Shown: positions 51,902 through 59,337 of the stretch, in pieces | Layout of the letters: each line of letters starts with the position of its first letter | Position numbering within the stretch: the stretch's first letter is position 1 | Origin: Halomonas sp. M20 | GTDB taxonomy: Bacteria; Pseudomonadota; Gammaproteobacteria; Pseudomonadales; Halomonadaceae | Direction: 5' to 3' | Assembly (NCBI RefSeq): GCF_020622265.1 | Contig: NZ_JACNMQ010000002.1 | Coordinates: forward strand, 310,001-374,000 | DNA length: 64,000 bases | Notes under the pieces: model-generated | What the model was told of the DNA's origin: nothing | Databases searched by the model: none | Seen by the model: only the letters and a program-made list of their open reading frames with translations | Position numbers and translations under genes: made by a program

Positions 51902-51947
51902 AAAATGATGGTATATGATTTTCAAATCGACGACATCGCTCTATAAT
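51902..51947 (+). promoter_or_regulatory. promoter and operator candidate for the Xre-RES operon
   Basis: A perfect TATAAT at 51942-51947 with TTTTCA 17 bp upstream (51919-51924). An imperfect inverted repeat AAAATGAT-GGTAT-ATGATTTT (51902-51922, one mismatch in 8-base arms) overlaps the -35 box, the expected position for autoregulation by the antitoxin. Confidence 0.6.
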
Positions 51948-51976
51948 GGGCTTGCTATCTGCCCCAGGAGGCTCAT

Positions 51977-52402
51977 ATGGATACTCAAGCGACCGGTATT
52001 GAGGGGGTCAGCGTTCCCGCCGAGGTGTTTACTGATCAGAGCGCCTATCTGGATACCGTCTACGAGGGTATTTCCGGCGAGGTCATTCGACAGGCGATAA
52101 AAGCGATGGGCAACAATCGCGCGCTATTTCTGCGCTTGCTGGAGGTCGATTCCGCCAACCTCAGTCGTGTCTTCAAGAAGAAGCATCTGGGTCGCACCGA
52201 TACTGAAGAGGTGCTCGATACCCTGCGGATCTACCGTGAGGCGGTACGTATCTTCGAAAGTCATGAAGTGGCCCGGGATTGGCTCAGCTCCCCTATTCGA
52301 GCACTCTCGGACCGCACGCCGGAAGAACTCTGCGATACCTTCGAGGGCCGCTCCCTGGTACGCGCCACGCTGCGCAAGATCGAGCAAGGTGACTTCTCCT
52401 GA
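51977..52402 (+). CDS. Xre/MbcA/ParS-type antitoxin
   Basis: 141 residues. The N-terminal half carries an Xre-like helix-turn-helix (VIRQAIKAMGNNRALFLRLLEVDSANLSRVFKKKHL, about 36-70), and the C-terminal half is the DUF2384 toxin-binding domain (LDTLRIYREAVRIFESHEVARDWLSSPIRALSDRTPEEL, then TFEGRSLVRATLRKIEQGDFS at the end). This family neutralises RES-domain toxins and represses its own operon. Its stop TGA overlaps the ATG of the toxin by one base, so they are translationally coupled. The perfect TATAAT with a palindrome upstream fits autoregulation. Confidence 0.88.
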   Translation: MDTQATGIEGVSVPAEVFTDQSAYLDTVYEGISGEVIRQAIKAMGNNRALFLRLLEVDSANLSRVFKKKHLGRTDTEEVLDTLRIYREAVRIFESHEVARDWLSSPIRALSDRTPEELCDTFEGRSLVRATLRKIEQGDFS

Positions 52403-52884
52403 TGTATTTGTACCGCGTCGGCCCCAAGACGTTTCTGGAAACCTTCGATGGCTTGGATGGGAGCTACCAGTATGGAGGGCGCTGGAATGAAATCGGCTCA
52501 CCGATGATCTACTTCGCCAGCTCCCCCGCTATCGCTCTGCTAGAGATGGCCAATTACCTGCACACCCCCCGGCACGTACCGCCGAGCTACAGGATGGGCG
52601 TCTACGAGCTACCGGATGCGGTCACCGTCGAGACATTGCCTGTGAACTCACTTCCCGAGGATTGGGACGATTTTCCCTACCCTGCTTCGACTCAGGCCAT
52701 CGGCTCCAAGTGGATGGCGTCCATGTCCGCACTGTGCTTGTTGGTGCCGAGCTGCACGGTACCCATCGTCAAGGCAGGTGAAGGGGTCATCGTCGTCAAT
52801 ACTCGTCATCTCGATATCTCCAGCATCACGCTGGTCGATGTGACCGAAAAGCTCTACAGCAAACGCCTGTTCTCCGGAAAGTAA
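52402..52884 (+). CDS. RES-domain toxin (NAD+-degrading family)
   Basis: 160 residues of the RES domain family, toxins that deplete NAD+ in the cell. Conserved features: YRVG with Arg5 near the N-terminus, YGGRWNEIGSPMIYFASSPAIALLEMANYL with Gly-Gly-Arg-Trp-Asn, Tyr37 and Glu48, and the late block VPSCTVPIVKAGEGVIVVNTRHLD. The RES toxin uses Arg, Tyr and Glu as its central active residues. The gene starts one base inside the antitoxin stop. Such pairs are addiction modules and may act against phage; no mobile-element end is seen next to them. Confidence 0.88.
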   Translation: MYLYRVGPKTFLETFDGLDGSYQYGGRWNEIGSPMIYFASSPAIALLEMANYLHTPRHVPPSYRMGVYELPDAVTVETLPVNSLPEDWDDFPYPASTQAIGSKWMASMSALCLLVPSCTVPIVKAGEGVIVVNTRHLDISSITLVDVTEKLYSKRLFSGK

Positions 52885-52987
52885 GCGAATCAGATTCATG
52901 GCCTTGGCGATCTCGACCGCTCTATGGATGTTCCTTGAATGATCGGTATGCTGAATCAATAGCATGTTAAACGGAGCGCATATATTT

Positions 52988-53755
52988 ATGACGAACTCTT
53001 CACGGACACGGACACGACTTCGGGGCGGGCGCTGGCCACGATTATTGGCCTGGCTGAGCGTACTGGCGGTGATTGCGGCGGCGCTGTTGATGGGCGGTGC
53101 GGGGTTGGCCCATCGCCTGGAAATGACGGACCTGAGTACGGCGTTTGGTTTATTGCGCCAAGGGGCTTACCTAGCCATTGGTGCGGCGGCTCTTGGATTG
53201 ATCACGCTGATTCTGGCGAGTCTGTGCAAACGTTTCAAGCCAGCGTTGGCGGGCGCTCTGGCGGTTGTCGCGGTCGCGGCGATGATGATCGTTCCCTGGC
53301 AGATGCAGCAGCGCGCTCAAGAGGTACCGGCGATTCACGACATCACCACCGACATGCAGAATCCTCCTGCCTTCGTTGCGCTGGCATCCGCCCGGGAGGC
53401 CGCACCCAACGAGGTGGCCTACCCTGGCGAGAGCACCGCACGTCAGCAGCGCGAGGCCTATCCGGATATTCAGCCGATCATTCTTGAGCTACCGCTGATT
53501 GATGCGATGAACATCGTCGAGGCGACTGCACAAGATCAAGGCTGGGAGATAGCCGACGTCGGCGACACCAAGCTGGAAGCCACGGCAACCACCCTCTGGT
53601 TCGGCTTCAAGGATGATGTGGTGATTCGCCTGAGCGAAGTGGAGGATGGCGTAAAGGTGGATATGCGCTCGGCATCGAGGGTTGGGCGCAGCGATGTGGG
53701 CGCCAACGCCGAACGTATCCGTGACTATCTGGAAGCGCTACGCCATGAACCCTGA
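52988..53755 (+). CDS. DUF1499 domain-containing membrane protein
   Basis: 255 residues. Two or three hydrophobic helices at the N-terminus (about 16-40, 55-75 and 80-105), then the DUF1499 domain (about 110-250), with IHDITTDMQNPPAFVAL, YPGESTARQQREAYPDI, and WFGFKDDVVIRLSEVEDGVKVDMRSASRVGRSDVGANAERIRDYL. The ATG at 52988 is taken with GGAG 10 bases upstream; an ATG 24 bases earlier lacks a Shine-Dalgarno. The family function is unknown, although plant relatives occur in chloroplasts. The 3' end overlaps the next gene by 11 bp. Confidence 0.82.
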   Translation: MTNSSRTRTRLRGGRWPRLLAWLSVLAVIAAALLMGGAGLAHRLEMTDLSTAFGLLRQGAYLAIGAAALGLITLILASLCKRFKPALAGALAVVAVAAMMIVPWQMQQRAQEVPAIHDITTDMQNPPAFVALASAREAAPNEVAYPGESTARQQREAYPDIQPIILELPLIDAMNIVEATAQDQGWEIADVGDTKLEATATTLWFGFKDDVVIRLSEVEDGVKVDMRSASRVGRSDVGANAERIRDYLEALRHEP

Positions 53756-53966
53756 AGACCTGGAGCGACTCGTCACCCTACGCATGCCCTTTGGCAAGTA
53801 TGAAGGCACGCTGATTGCCGATCTGCCCGGCCCTTACCTTAATTGGTTTGCGCGAAAGGGCTTTCCTGAAGGTCAGATCGGGCGATTGCTGCAGCTCATG
53901 CAGGAAATCGATCACAACGGCCTGAGCCCGCTGCTCGATCCCTTGCGCCAGAGCCAGACGGAGTGA
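53745..53966 (+). CDS. DUF3820 family protein
   Basis: 73-residue protein with the family core MPFGKYEGTLIADLPGPYLNWFARKGFPEGQIGRLLQLM (about residues 14-52) starting from the conserved PFGK(Y/H). Related to the putative quorum-sensing-regulated or exonuclease-associated small proteins of gammaproteobacteria, with no proven function. The start overlaps the end of the DUF1499 gene, so it is probably co-translated with it. Confidence 0.8.
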   Translation: MNPEDLERLVTLRMPFGKYEGTLIADLPGPYLNWFARKGFPEGQIGRLLQLMQEIDHNGLSPLLDPLRQSQTE

Positions 53967-54029
53967 CACTTCGCTGTAAGGCGGGGCGTTGTCATGCCCT
54001 GCACGAGCATCACTACCGTCAACAAGCGC

Positions 54030-54440
54030 TTATTCCCCGCCCAGATGCACATCGCTGCCCGCGTACTTCCCGCTCGGGTACTTGTCGCCCACCGCGCGAT
54101 GGGCGTCGATGCGAAGCGTCACGTCGGTAGGCGTCGTGCCGTACAGGGTTTCGATTTCGGCGAACGCCATCTGCATGTGCTTGTCGACGATCGCCGCCAT
54201 GGCTTCCTTGGTAGCCAGATAGTCGGCGATGGTGCTGTCGAGGCCGGTTCGTCGGGAATCTCCGGGCTGCTCAGCTTTTGTTGAGGCGGCCTCGCCCTCG
54301 AAGGTATCGGCCTTTTCGCCAACGTAAGCCCGCAGGGAGCCGATGAGATCATCGATCGCCTGTTTATCGCCTTGTCTTGCTCGGGCTGCCAGACCGCCGG
54401 CTCGAGAAAGATTGCGGATCAATCTGTCAAAATCACTCAT
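54030..54440 (-). CDS. hypothetical protein, 136 residues
   Basis: Soluble, mostly helical protein with no recognised domain. Helices at about residues 1-20 (SDFDRLIRNLSRAGGLAARARQGDK), 22-40 and 65-95 (LDSTIADYLATKEAMAAIVDKHMQMAFAEIETLYG), and a short acidic tail. GGAGTAC precedes the ATG. The composition and GC3 match the chromosome. It stands alone, between the DUF3820 gene and the DUF427 gene. Function unknown. Confidence 0.6.
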   Translation of the reverse strand: MSDFDRLIRNLSRAGGLAARARQGDKQAIDDLIGSLRAYVGEKADTFEGEAASTKAEQPGDSRRTGLDSTIADYLATKEAMAAIVDKHMQMAFAEIETLYGTTPTDVTLRIDAHRAVGDKYPSGKYAGSDVHLGGE

Positions 54441-54517
54441 GATGTACTCCCGTCGTTGCCCCGAGGGCGTTTTGCCAGTGCAATGGCTAATAAGGCGCTA
54501 GCGACGTGCGCTATCAG

Positions 54518-54886
54518 TCATTGGTCAACTTTCTCTTCCATTTTCTCCTCCACCACCTGCGTGTCGAAGGCCAGGTAGCCGGCAATATCGGTCATGGCAT
54601 CGAACGGCTGTTCGTAGCTCCAGACGGCATCGGTGAGATTTTCGCTTTTCCCTTCAATGCTGTAGTAAGTGGCATCGCCCTTGAAAGGGCAATGGGTGAC
54701 CTTTTCAGAGGAGGCCAAGCGCGACATGTCGACGTCCTGGCGCGGGATGTACTGACGCGGCGGATAGCCTTGTTCGCGCAGTTCGATGGCGCCCTGGGTG
54801 TCGGCGATCACTGTCTCCCCTATCAGAACGCGCACGCGCCGTGAATGAGGATGCAGGCTGATATGGCCTTTGGGATCGTGGATCAT
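54518..54886 (-). CDS. DUF427 family protein
   Basis: 122 residues of a small beta-rich family with the pattern ISLHPHSRRVRVLIGETVIADTQGAIELREQGYPPRQYIPRQDVDM (about residues 9-55), then THCPFKGDATYYSI (about 63-76) and AVWSYEQPFD (about 87-96). Members are widespread, function unknown; the CPFKG and WSYEQP words are diagnostic. GGGAG lies upstream of the ATG. No operon link. Confidence 0.87.
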   Translation of the reverse strand: MIHDPKGHISLHPHSRRVRVLIGETVIADTQGAIELREQGYPPRQYIPRQDVDMSRLASSEKVTHCPFKGDATYYSIEGKSENLTDAVWSYEQPFDAMTDIAGYLAFDTQVVEEKMEEKVDQ

Positions 54887-54968
54887 GAGAGTGGGCTCCC
54901 GGGTCGGTTCACATTTACTCTACTCGACCGTTTCGTCATGGAAAACGCCTGGTCGAACTTGTTTGGCC

Positions 54969-55493
54969 TCAATACGAGCCACAAAGCAACACATCGCGCC
55001 GGAGACGCCGTATCGTGATCGCGTTGGTCACGAAGATCAGCGACTCGGCGAGCAGGCCGCCTATGGAGCCGGCCAACAGGTTACTCGCTATCCAGCAAAG
55101 GGCGGCGGCGGCCAGTATCACCCGCATGGGAATCCCGCGCAGCATGAACATGCCGTAGGTGCCTAGCAGCCCCGCCGCCAGAGCAGGCATATCGCGGGGC
55201 CCGCTCCAGGTCAGCGCGGCAATCGCCAGGATGGCGATCAGCATCATGAGCATGACGGCAAGATTACCGGGGAAGCGGCGTGCCAGGGCGATGCGTAGGA
55301 CGATCAGCGCAGAGATGCCTGCCGCCACCCAACTCTGGAAAAGGGCGAACTGGGCGGCAAAGGCGACATTAGCAAACAGCAGCAGCACGAATAGGCGGTC
55401 ATCGCGCTTACTGGCGAAGGCGATGACACACAATGCCAACGCTATGAAACTGACACCCTGGCCCGCAAGCCATCTCAGGCTTGGCTCATCCAT
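54969..55493 (-). CDS. YgjV-type inner membrane protein
   Basis: 174 residues with six to seven hydrophobic helices; it resembles the YgjV family (FLFVLLLFANVAFAAQFALF and LRIALARRFPGNLAVMLMMLIAILAIAALTW). The last part (LLCWIASNLLAGSIGGLLAESLIFVTNAITIRRLRRD) is the family's C-terminal block. GGAG precedes the ATG. The deaminase gene lies 13 bp before it on the same strand, so the two may be co-transcribed. Function unknown. Confidence 0.75.
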   Translation of the reverse strand: MDEPSLRWLAGQGVSFIALALCVIAFASKRDDRLFVLLLFANVAFAAQFALFQSWVAAGISALIVLRIALARRFPGNLAVMLMMLIAILAIAALTWSGPRDMPALAAGLLGTYGMFMLRGIPMRVILAAAALCWIASNLLAGSIGGLLAESLIFVTNAITIRRLRRDVLLCGSY

Positions 55494-55506
55494 TTACGGC
55501 TCCGGC

Positions 55507-55983
55507 TCATGCCCCTGCGTGTAACCGCCGGTGCAACTCATGCACCTCTTCATCCAGTCCGGCGACAGGGCCCTCGACGGGAACGTCCAGAGCGATGTCC
55601 TGGATGGGCAGCGATCGCACCGGCGGTAGCGCGACGCCCAACTCGGTCAGCCAAACCGTCAGTTGTTCGGAAGAGCTCACATAGACGATGCGCCCCAGCC
55701 TCACCCAGCCATGGGCGGCGGCACACATCGGGCAGTGTTCGCCCGAGGTGTAGACGGTAGCCTTGGCGCGCTCCTCTGGCGGCATGTTTTCCGCTGCCCA
55801 GCGCGCCAGCGCGAATTCGGGGTGGCGGGTCGAATCCCCACTGGCAATACGGTTGCGATCTTCCGCCAATACCTTCCCATCAGCACTGACCAGAACGCTA
55901 CCGAAAGGCTCATCACCGGCTTCAAGGGCTTCGGTTGCCAATTCGATGCAGCGGCGCAGGTGTTGCATATCGCTATCGTTCAT
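55507..55983 (-). CDS. nucleoside deaminase
   Basis: 158 residues of the cytidine/deoxycytidylate deaminase superfamily. Zinc motif: HPEFALARWA (in place of the usual HAE) and EHCPMCAAAHGW (PCxxC-type). A Glu acts as the proton shuttle within HPE. The long C-terminal part is unlike tRNA adenosine deaminase TadA, and fits guanine or cytosine deaminase-like proteins. The start is set at 55983 (second of two adjacent ATG codons) because GGGAG sits 5 bases upstream. It precedes the YgjV gene on the minus strand and diverges from the HIT gene. Confidence 0.85.
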   Translation of the reverse strand: MNDSDMQHLRRCIELATEALEAGDEPFGSVLVSADGKVLAEDRNRIASGDSTRHPEFALARWAAENMPPEERAKATVYTSGEHCPMCAAAHGWVRLGRIVYVSSSEQLTVWLTELGVALPPVRSLPIQDIALDVPVEGPVAGLDEEVHELHRRLHAGA

Positions 55984-56057
55984 CATTGCTCCCATGGTGC
56001 GGGTGAATCGATCTGTTACTGTAGTACACCACCGTTTCAAGAAAACACGAGCCGATC

Positions 56058-56516
56058 ATGAACTGCACCTTCTGCGACATCGTCAGTGGCAAGTCGCCCT
56101 GCCATCACATCTGGGAAGACGATGACCACTTGGCTTTTCTCTCGATTTTTCCCAATACTCTCGGCTTTTCCGTGGTGATTCCCAAGATGCATTACTCGAG
56201 CTACGCCTTCGATCAAGACGATGACGTTCTGACCAAGCTGGTACTGGCGACCAGGCAGGTAGCGCTACTACTCGACCGTTCTCTCCAGGGTGTGGCGCGG
56301 ACCGGTATGTTCTTCGAAGGTTATGGCGTGGATCACTTACATGCCAAGCTCTTTCCCATGCATGGCACTGGTGACAACTCACAATTCCAGCCAATTGCAT
56401 CAAGCCTGGATAAGTATTTCGACCGCTACGAAGGCTATATTTCCTCGCATAGCTACCAACGCGCCGATGATGCTGAACTCGCAGCACTGGCTGCCAATAT
56501 CAGAAGCCACTTATAG
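56058..56516 (+). CDS. HIT family protein with altered triad
   Basis: 152 residues of the histidine-triad superfamily of nucleotide hydrolases/transferases. N-terminal zinc site CTFCDIVSGKSPCHHIWEDDDHLAFLS, then the HIT block VDHLHAKLFPMHG (about residues 94-106). The canonical HxHxHxx is HLHAK here, so the third His of the triad is Lys while the nucleophile-region pair is kept. This variation is seen in some bacterial HIT proteins, where activity is uncertain. No Shine-Dalgarno stronger than CGAG is visible. Its 5' end faces the deaminase gene. Confidence 0.85.
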   Translation: MNCTFCDIVSGKSPCHHIWEDDDHLAFLSIFPNTLGFSVVIPKMHYSSYAFDQDDDVLTKLVLATRQVALLLDRSLQGVARTGMFFEGYGVDHLHAKLFPMHGTGDNSQFQPIASSLDKYFDRYEGYISSHSYQRADDAELAALAANIRSHL

Positions 56517-56543
56517 CCCCTGCATGGCAGCCCTTCTCACAGG

Positions 56544-57479
56544 CTAGGCAGTGTCTGACGTGGACTTGCCCTTTAGTCTCTTGAACCCTTCGATAATTCC
56601 CAGTATCACCGCCCCGACGATCAGGCCAAACACCATGTTGAACAACGTTGATCCCAATGGTTGCAGAACGGCGCCCGCGGCGGGAATCTCGCCGGCAACT
56701 TCGACAAGGTCTTCTATGGCGTGCTCGACGAGGGGCAGACCGTGGGTCAGGATGCCGCCACCGACCATGAACATGGCAGCGGTACCGACGAAGGATAGCG
56801 TCTTCATCAGGTACGGTGCAGCGGTGACGATGCCATTGCCGACGCTTTGCGCGAAGGAACTGCTCTTTTCGCTGAGATAGATTCCCAGGTCATCGAGCTT
56901 AACGATACCGGCCACCAACCCATAAACCCCTGCGGTCATGAACAATGCGATACCGGACACCACGAGAATCTGCAGCATCAGATCGGCGCCGGCTACGGTA
57001 CCCAGGGTGATGGCGATGATTTCCGCGGAGAGGATGAAGTCGGTACGAATGGCGCCCTTGATCTTCTTCTGCTCGAATTGACGCGGATCGACATTGGGAT
57101 CGGTCAACGCCTTCCTGGCGTTCTCTGCGTCCTTATCCTCCGGATGCAGAAACTTGTGGGCCAGTTTTTCCGTGCCCTCAAAACACAGGAAGGCCCCCCC
57201 CAGCATCAGCAGCACGGTGACCATCCAGGGAATGAAGGCACTGATCAACAGCGCCGCGGGCACGAGAATGAACTTGTTGCGAAACGAGCCCTTGGCCACC
57301 GCCCAAACCACCGGCAACTCTCGGGCAGCCTTGACGCCGGTAACCTGCTGCGCATTCAACGCCAGATCGTCACCCAGCACACCGGCGGTCTTCTTGGCAG
57401 CGACCTTGGTCATCACCGATACGTCATCGAGGATTGCCGCAATATCATCTAGCAGAGTAAGTAGGCTGGCTCCTGCCAT
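56544..57479 (-). CDS. DUF808/YedI family inner membrane protein
   Basis: 311 residues. The start [46 protein letters not shown] is diagnostic of DUF808 (YedI). Five to six helices follow (about 80-110, 145-175, 185-205, 215-260, 275-300). Conserved pieces are [17 protein letters not shown] (about 93-109) and [17 protein letters not shown] (about 140-156). AAGGATG precedes the ATG. The function is unknown; the protein is abundant in proteobacteria, often as a stand-alone gene. Confidence 0.9.
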   Translation of the reverse strand: MAGASLLTLLDDIAAILDDVSVMTKVAAKKTAGVLGDDLALNAQQVTGVKAARELPVVWAVAKGSFRNKFILVPAALLISAFIPWMVTVLLMLGGAFLCFEGTEKLAHKFLHPEDKDAENARKALTDPNVDPRQFEQKKIKGAIRTDFILSAEIIAITLGTVAGADLMLQILVVSGIALFMTAGVYGLVAGIVKLDDLGIYLSEKSSSFAQSVGNGIVTAAPYLMKTLSFVGTAAMFMVGGGILTHGLPLVEHAIEDLVEVAGEIPAAGAVLQPLGSTLFNMVFGLIVGAVILGIIEGFKRLKGKSTSDTA

Positions 57480-57545
57480 TGGTCATCCTTAACTGAGAGT
57501 GGGCATACGTTTCACTATACAGGCATTTCACTATAGTGCGCCTAT

Positions 57546-58148
57546 CTACAGGTTATCGCGCTCTTGATTAAGCCGATGAATTTTCCCATCCGCCTCTTCT
57601 TGTAACGCATGTCGGGAACGACGCATCTGGGCCCGATACGTTTCATCCTCGATACTCGCCAGATTGGCATCGACGGTCAGCAAGACCGCACTCAAACCCG
57701 CGTGGAGCAGTACGCCGCCGGCAATCGCATCGCTTTTCAGATTGGAATTCGTGTATGTCAGCGAGGAAACGGTCACCTTCAACGCCTCACAGCAGGTTTC
57801 TGCCATGGCCAGGGGCACTCGATTGATCCTCTGCGTCGCTTCGTCTAGTCCAGCTTGCTCGTCCTTATCATTATGGCGTTGTTTCAGCGCATCCTGATAA
57901 GCCTCGAATGCCTGGATATCTTCATCCGCATGACCGCTGAGCCTTTCCAGCAATGTCTCACCTTCATCGATCAGCGCCGCTCGCTTGTCATCGGGATGCT
58001 TTGATTCGCTGATTCTCAACCCCTTGAGTATCAATGCCAGACCGTGAGTGGCGGTTACCGCTGCGACGGCGCCGCACCCTGGCGTCGCGTGCTTGATCGT
58101 GGTATTTCGAAAGGACTCCAATGACATGGTCCATACCTGAGAACCCAT
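57546..58148 (-). CDS. cyclodeaminase/cyclohydrolase family protein
   Basis: 200 residues, related to the FTCD C-terminal domain, formiminotetrahydrofolate cyclodeaminase or methenyl-THF cyclohydrolase. The pattern ATPGCGAVAAVTATHGLALILKGL (about residues 21-44) and PLAMAETCCEALKV (about 117-130) are the folate-site and helix features; ATPGGGS is the usual motif, here GCG. AAGGAGTAA directly precedes the ATG at 58148, which settles the start. It follows rnz by 7 bp on the same strand, so they are probably co-transcribed. One-carbon metabolism is assumed from the family only. Confidence 0.8.
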   Translation of the reverse strand: MGSQVWTMSLESFRNTTIKHATPGCGAVAAVTATHGLALILKGLRISESKHPDDKRAALIDEGETLLERLSGHADEDIQAFEAYQDALKQRHNDKDEQAGLDEATQRINRVPLAMAETCCEALKVTVSSLTYTNSNLKSDAIAGGVLLHAGLSAVLLTVDANLASIEDETYRAQMRRSRHALQEEADGKIHRLNQERDNL

Positions 58149-58154
58149 GAACGC

Positions 58155-59120
58155 TTACTCCTTTTTGCTCAACTCGCCTTCCCGGGAGAGTTGGTAACGG
58201 GAAAAGTCATCCGCGAGGAACAACCGCCCCTGATAATAGTGACAAGCCTCGTTTTCGATCTCCGCGATCGACGGTGAGGCACGGCGATCGTATTGATAGC
58301 GCGGGCTGAAATGAGTCAGCACCAGATTTGCCACATCGGTACGTTGAGCGAAGATCGCTACATCACCTGCGGTGCTATGCCGGTTGTTGGTGCCCAAACG
58401 CTCGACGACATCCCGAGTATAAGTGGCTTCGTGCACCAGCACATCGGCGCCTTCACACAAATGCTCGAGTAGCGCTGGCGTATCATTGTCGCCGGCGATC
58501 ACGACTTTCCTCGGCCGCCGCCCCGGCAATAGTACGTCGTCACGTGTCACCCGAGCGCCGTCTTGCAGAACGACATCCTCGCCCCGGTGAAGACGACCCC
58601 AGTCTGGACCTCGCGCCACGCCCAGCGCTTCAAGCCGCCGGATATCGAGCTTGCGCTCAATACCCGTCTCGATGAAAGCATAAGCGTAGGAAGCGACGCC
58701 ATGAGATAGCGCCGCGGCCTCAATCTTGAAATCGAGAGTCGCGAAGGGAACGCAGAGCGATTCGACATCGACGAACTCGATGGGAAAGGTCAGGTGCAGC
58801 CCGGTCGTCGCCTGCACGGCCTCGAGAAAGGCCTTGATCGGTGGCGGGCCAATGATTGTAAGCGACTCTTTTCGGCCCATCATGGAGGCGCTGGAGAGCA
58901 ATCCCGGCAGGCCATAGCAATGGTCGCCATGCACATGAGTAATCAGAATGGTGTTCAGGCTATTCAGGGATAGCGGCGTGCGCAGCACCTGCTGCTGAGT
59001 GCCCTCACCGCAGTCGATCAGCACCCAGGACTTGGCCTTGGCCTTCTTGATCGCAGCGGCGGTGACATTGCGCGCCTTGGTCGGCACACCAGCGGACGTG
59101 CCAAGAAAAAGGATCTCCAT
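58155..59120 (-). CDS. rnz: ribonuclease Z
   Basis: tRNA 3'-processing endonuclease (or RNase BN/ElaC-like) of the metallo-beta-lactamase fold; cytoplasmic with two zinc ions. 321 residues. Motifs: FLGTSAGVPTKARN (about residues 5-18), LIDCGEGTQQQVL (about 34-46), ILITHVHGDHCYGLPGLL (about 58-75; HxHGDH), the exosite arm region at about 170-200 (GVARGPDWGRLHRGEDVVLQDG), GDND for the zinc site, and VLTHFSPRY. The ATG at 59120 is clear, although the Shine-Dalgarno is weak. The cyclodeaminase gene follows. Confidence 0.92.
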   Translation of the reverse strand: MEILFLGTSAGVPTKARNVTAAAIKKAKAKSWVLIDCGEGTQQQVLRTPLSLNSLNTILITHVHGDHCYGLPGLLSSASMMGRKESLTIIGPPPIKAFLEAVQATTGLHLTFPIEFVDVESLCVPFATLDFKIEAAALSHGVASYAYAFIETGIERKLDIRRLEALGVARGPDWGRLHRGEDVVLQDGARVTRDDVLLPGRRPRKVVIAGDNDTPALLEHLCEGADVLVHEATYTRDVVERLGTNNRHSTAGDVAIFAQRTDVANLVLTHFSPRYQYDRRASPSIAEIENEACHYYQGRLFLADDFSRYQLSREGELSKKE

Positions 59121-59274
59121 GGGTATTCACAGGTGCTCAAGGTTCGGAAGTACCAAGCATCGCTTCTCGAAAATTACCACAAACTCCATGCCAGCCTCCT
59201 TTAAAAGCACTATGCGTACAGCTCATCCAGAACCCGCTGAGTGAACGAATATCGACAATAATTAGATATTTCTC

Positions 59275-59301
59275 TACATAAAAAGATAAACAAGCCGATA
59301 T
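59275..59301 (+). promoter_or_regulatory. sigma-28 (FliA) type promoter of the chemotaxis receptor gene
   Basis: TACA at 59275-59278, then 15 bp, then GCCGATAT at 59294-59301, against a consensus of TAAA-N15-GCCGATAA; 10 of 12 conserved positions match and the spacing is exact. It ends 36 bp before the GTG start. Chemoreceptor genes commonly use sigma-28. Confidence 0.6.
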
Positions 59302-59337
59302 TTCAGCCATTACTAAAATGCTTCAAAGGAGAGCCCA

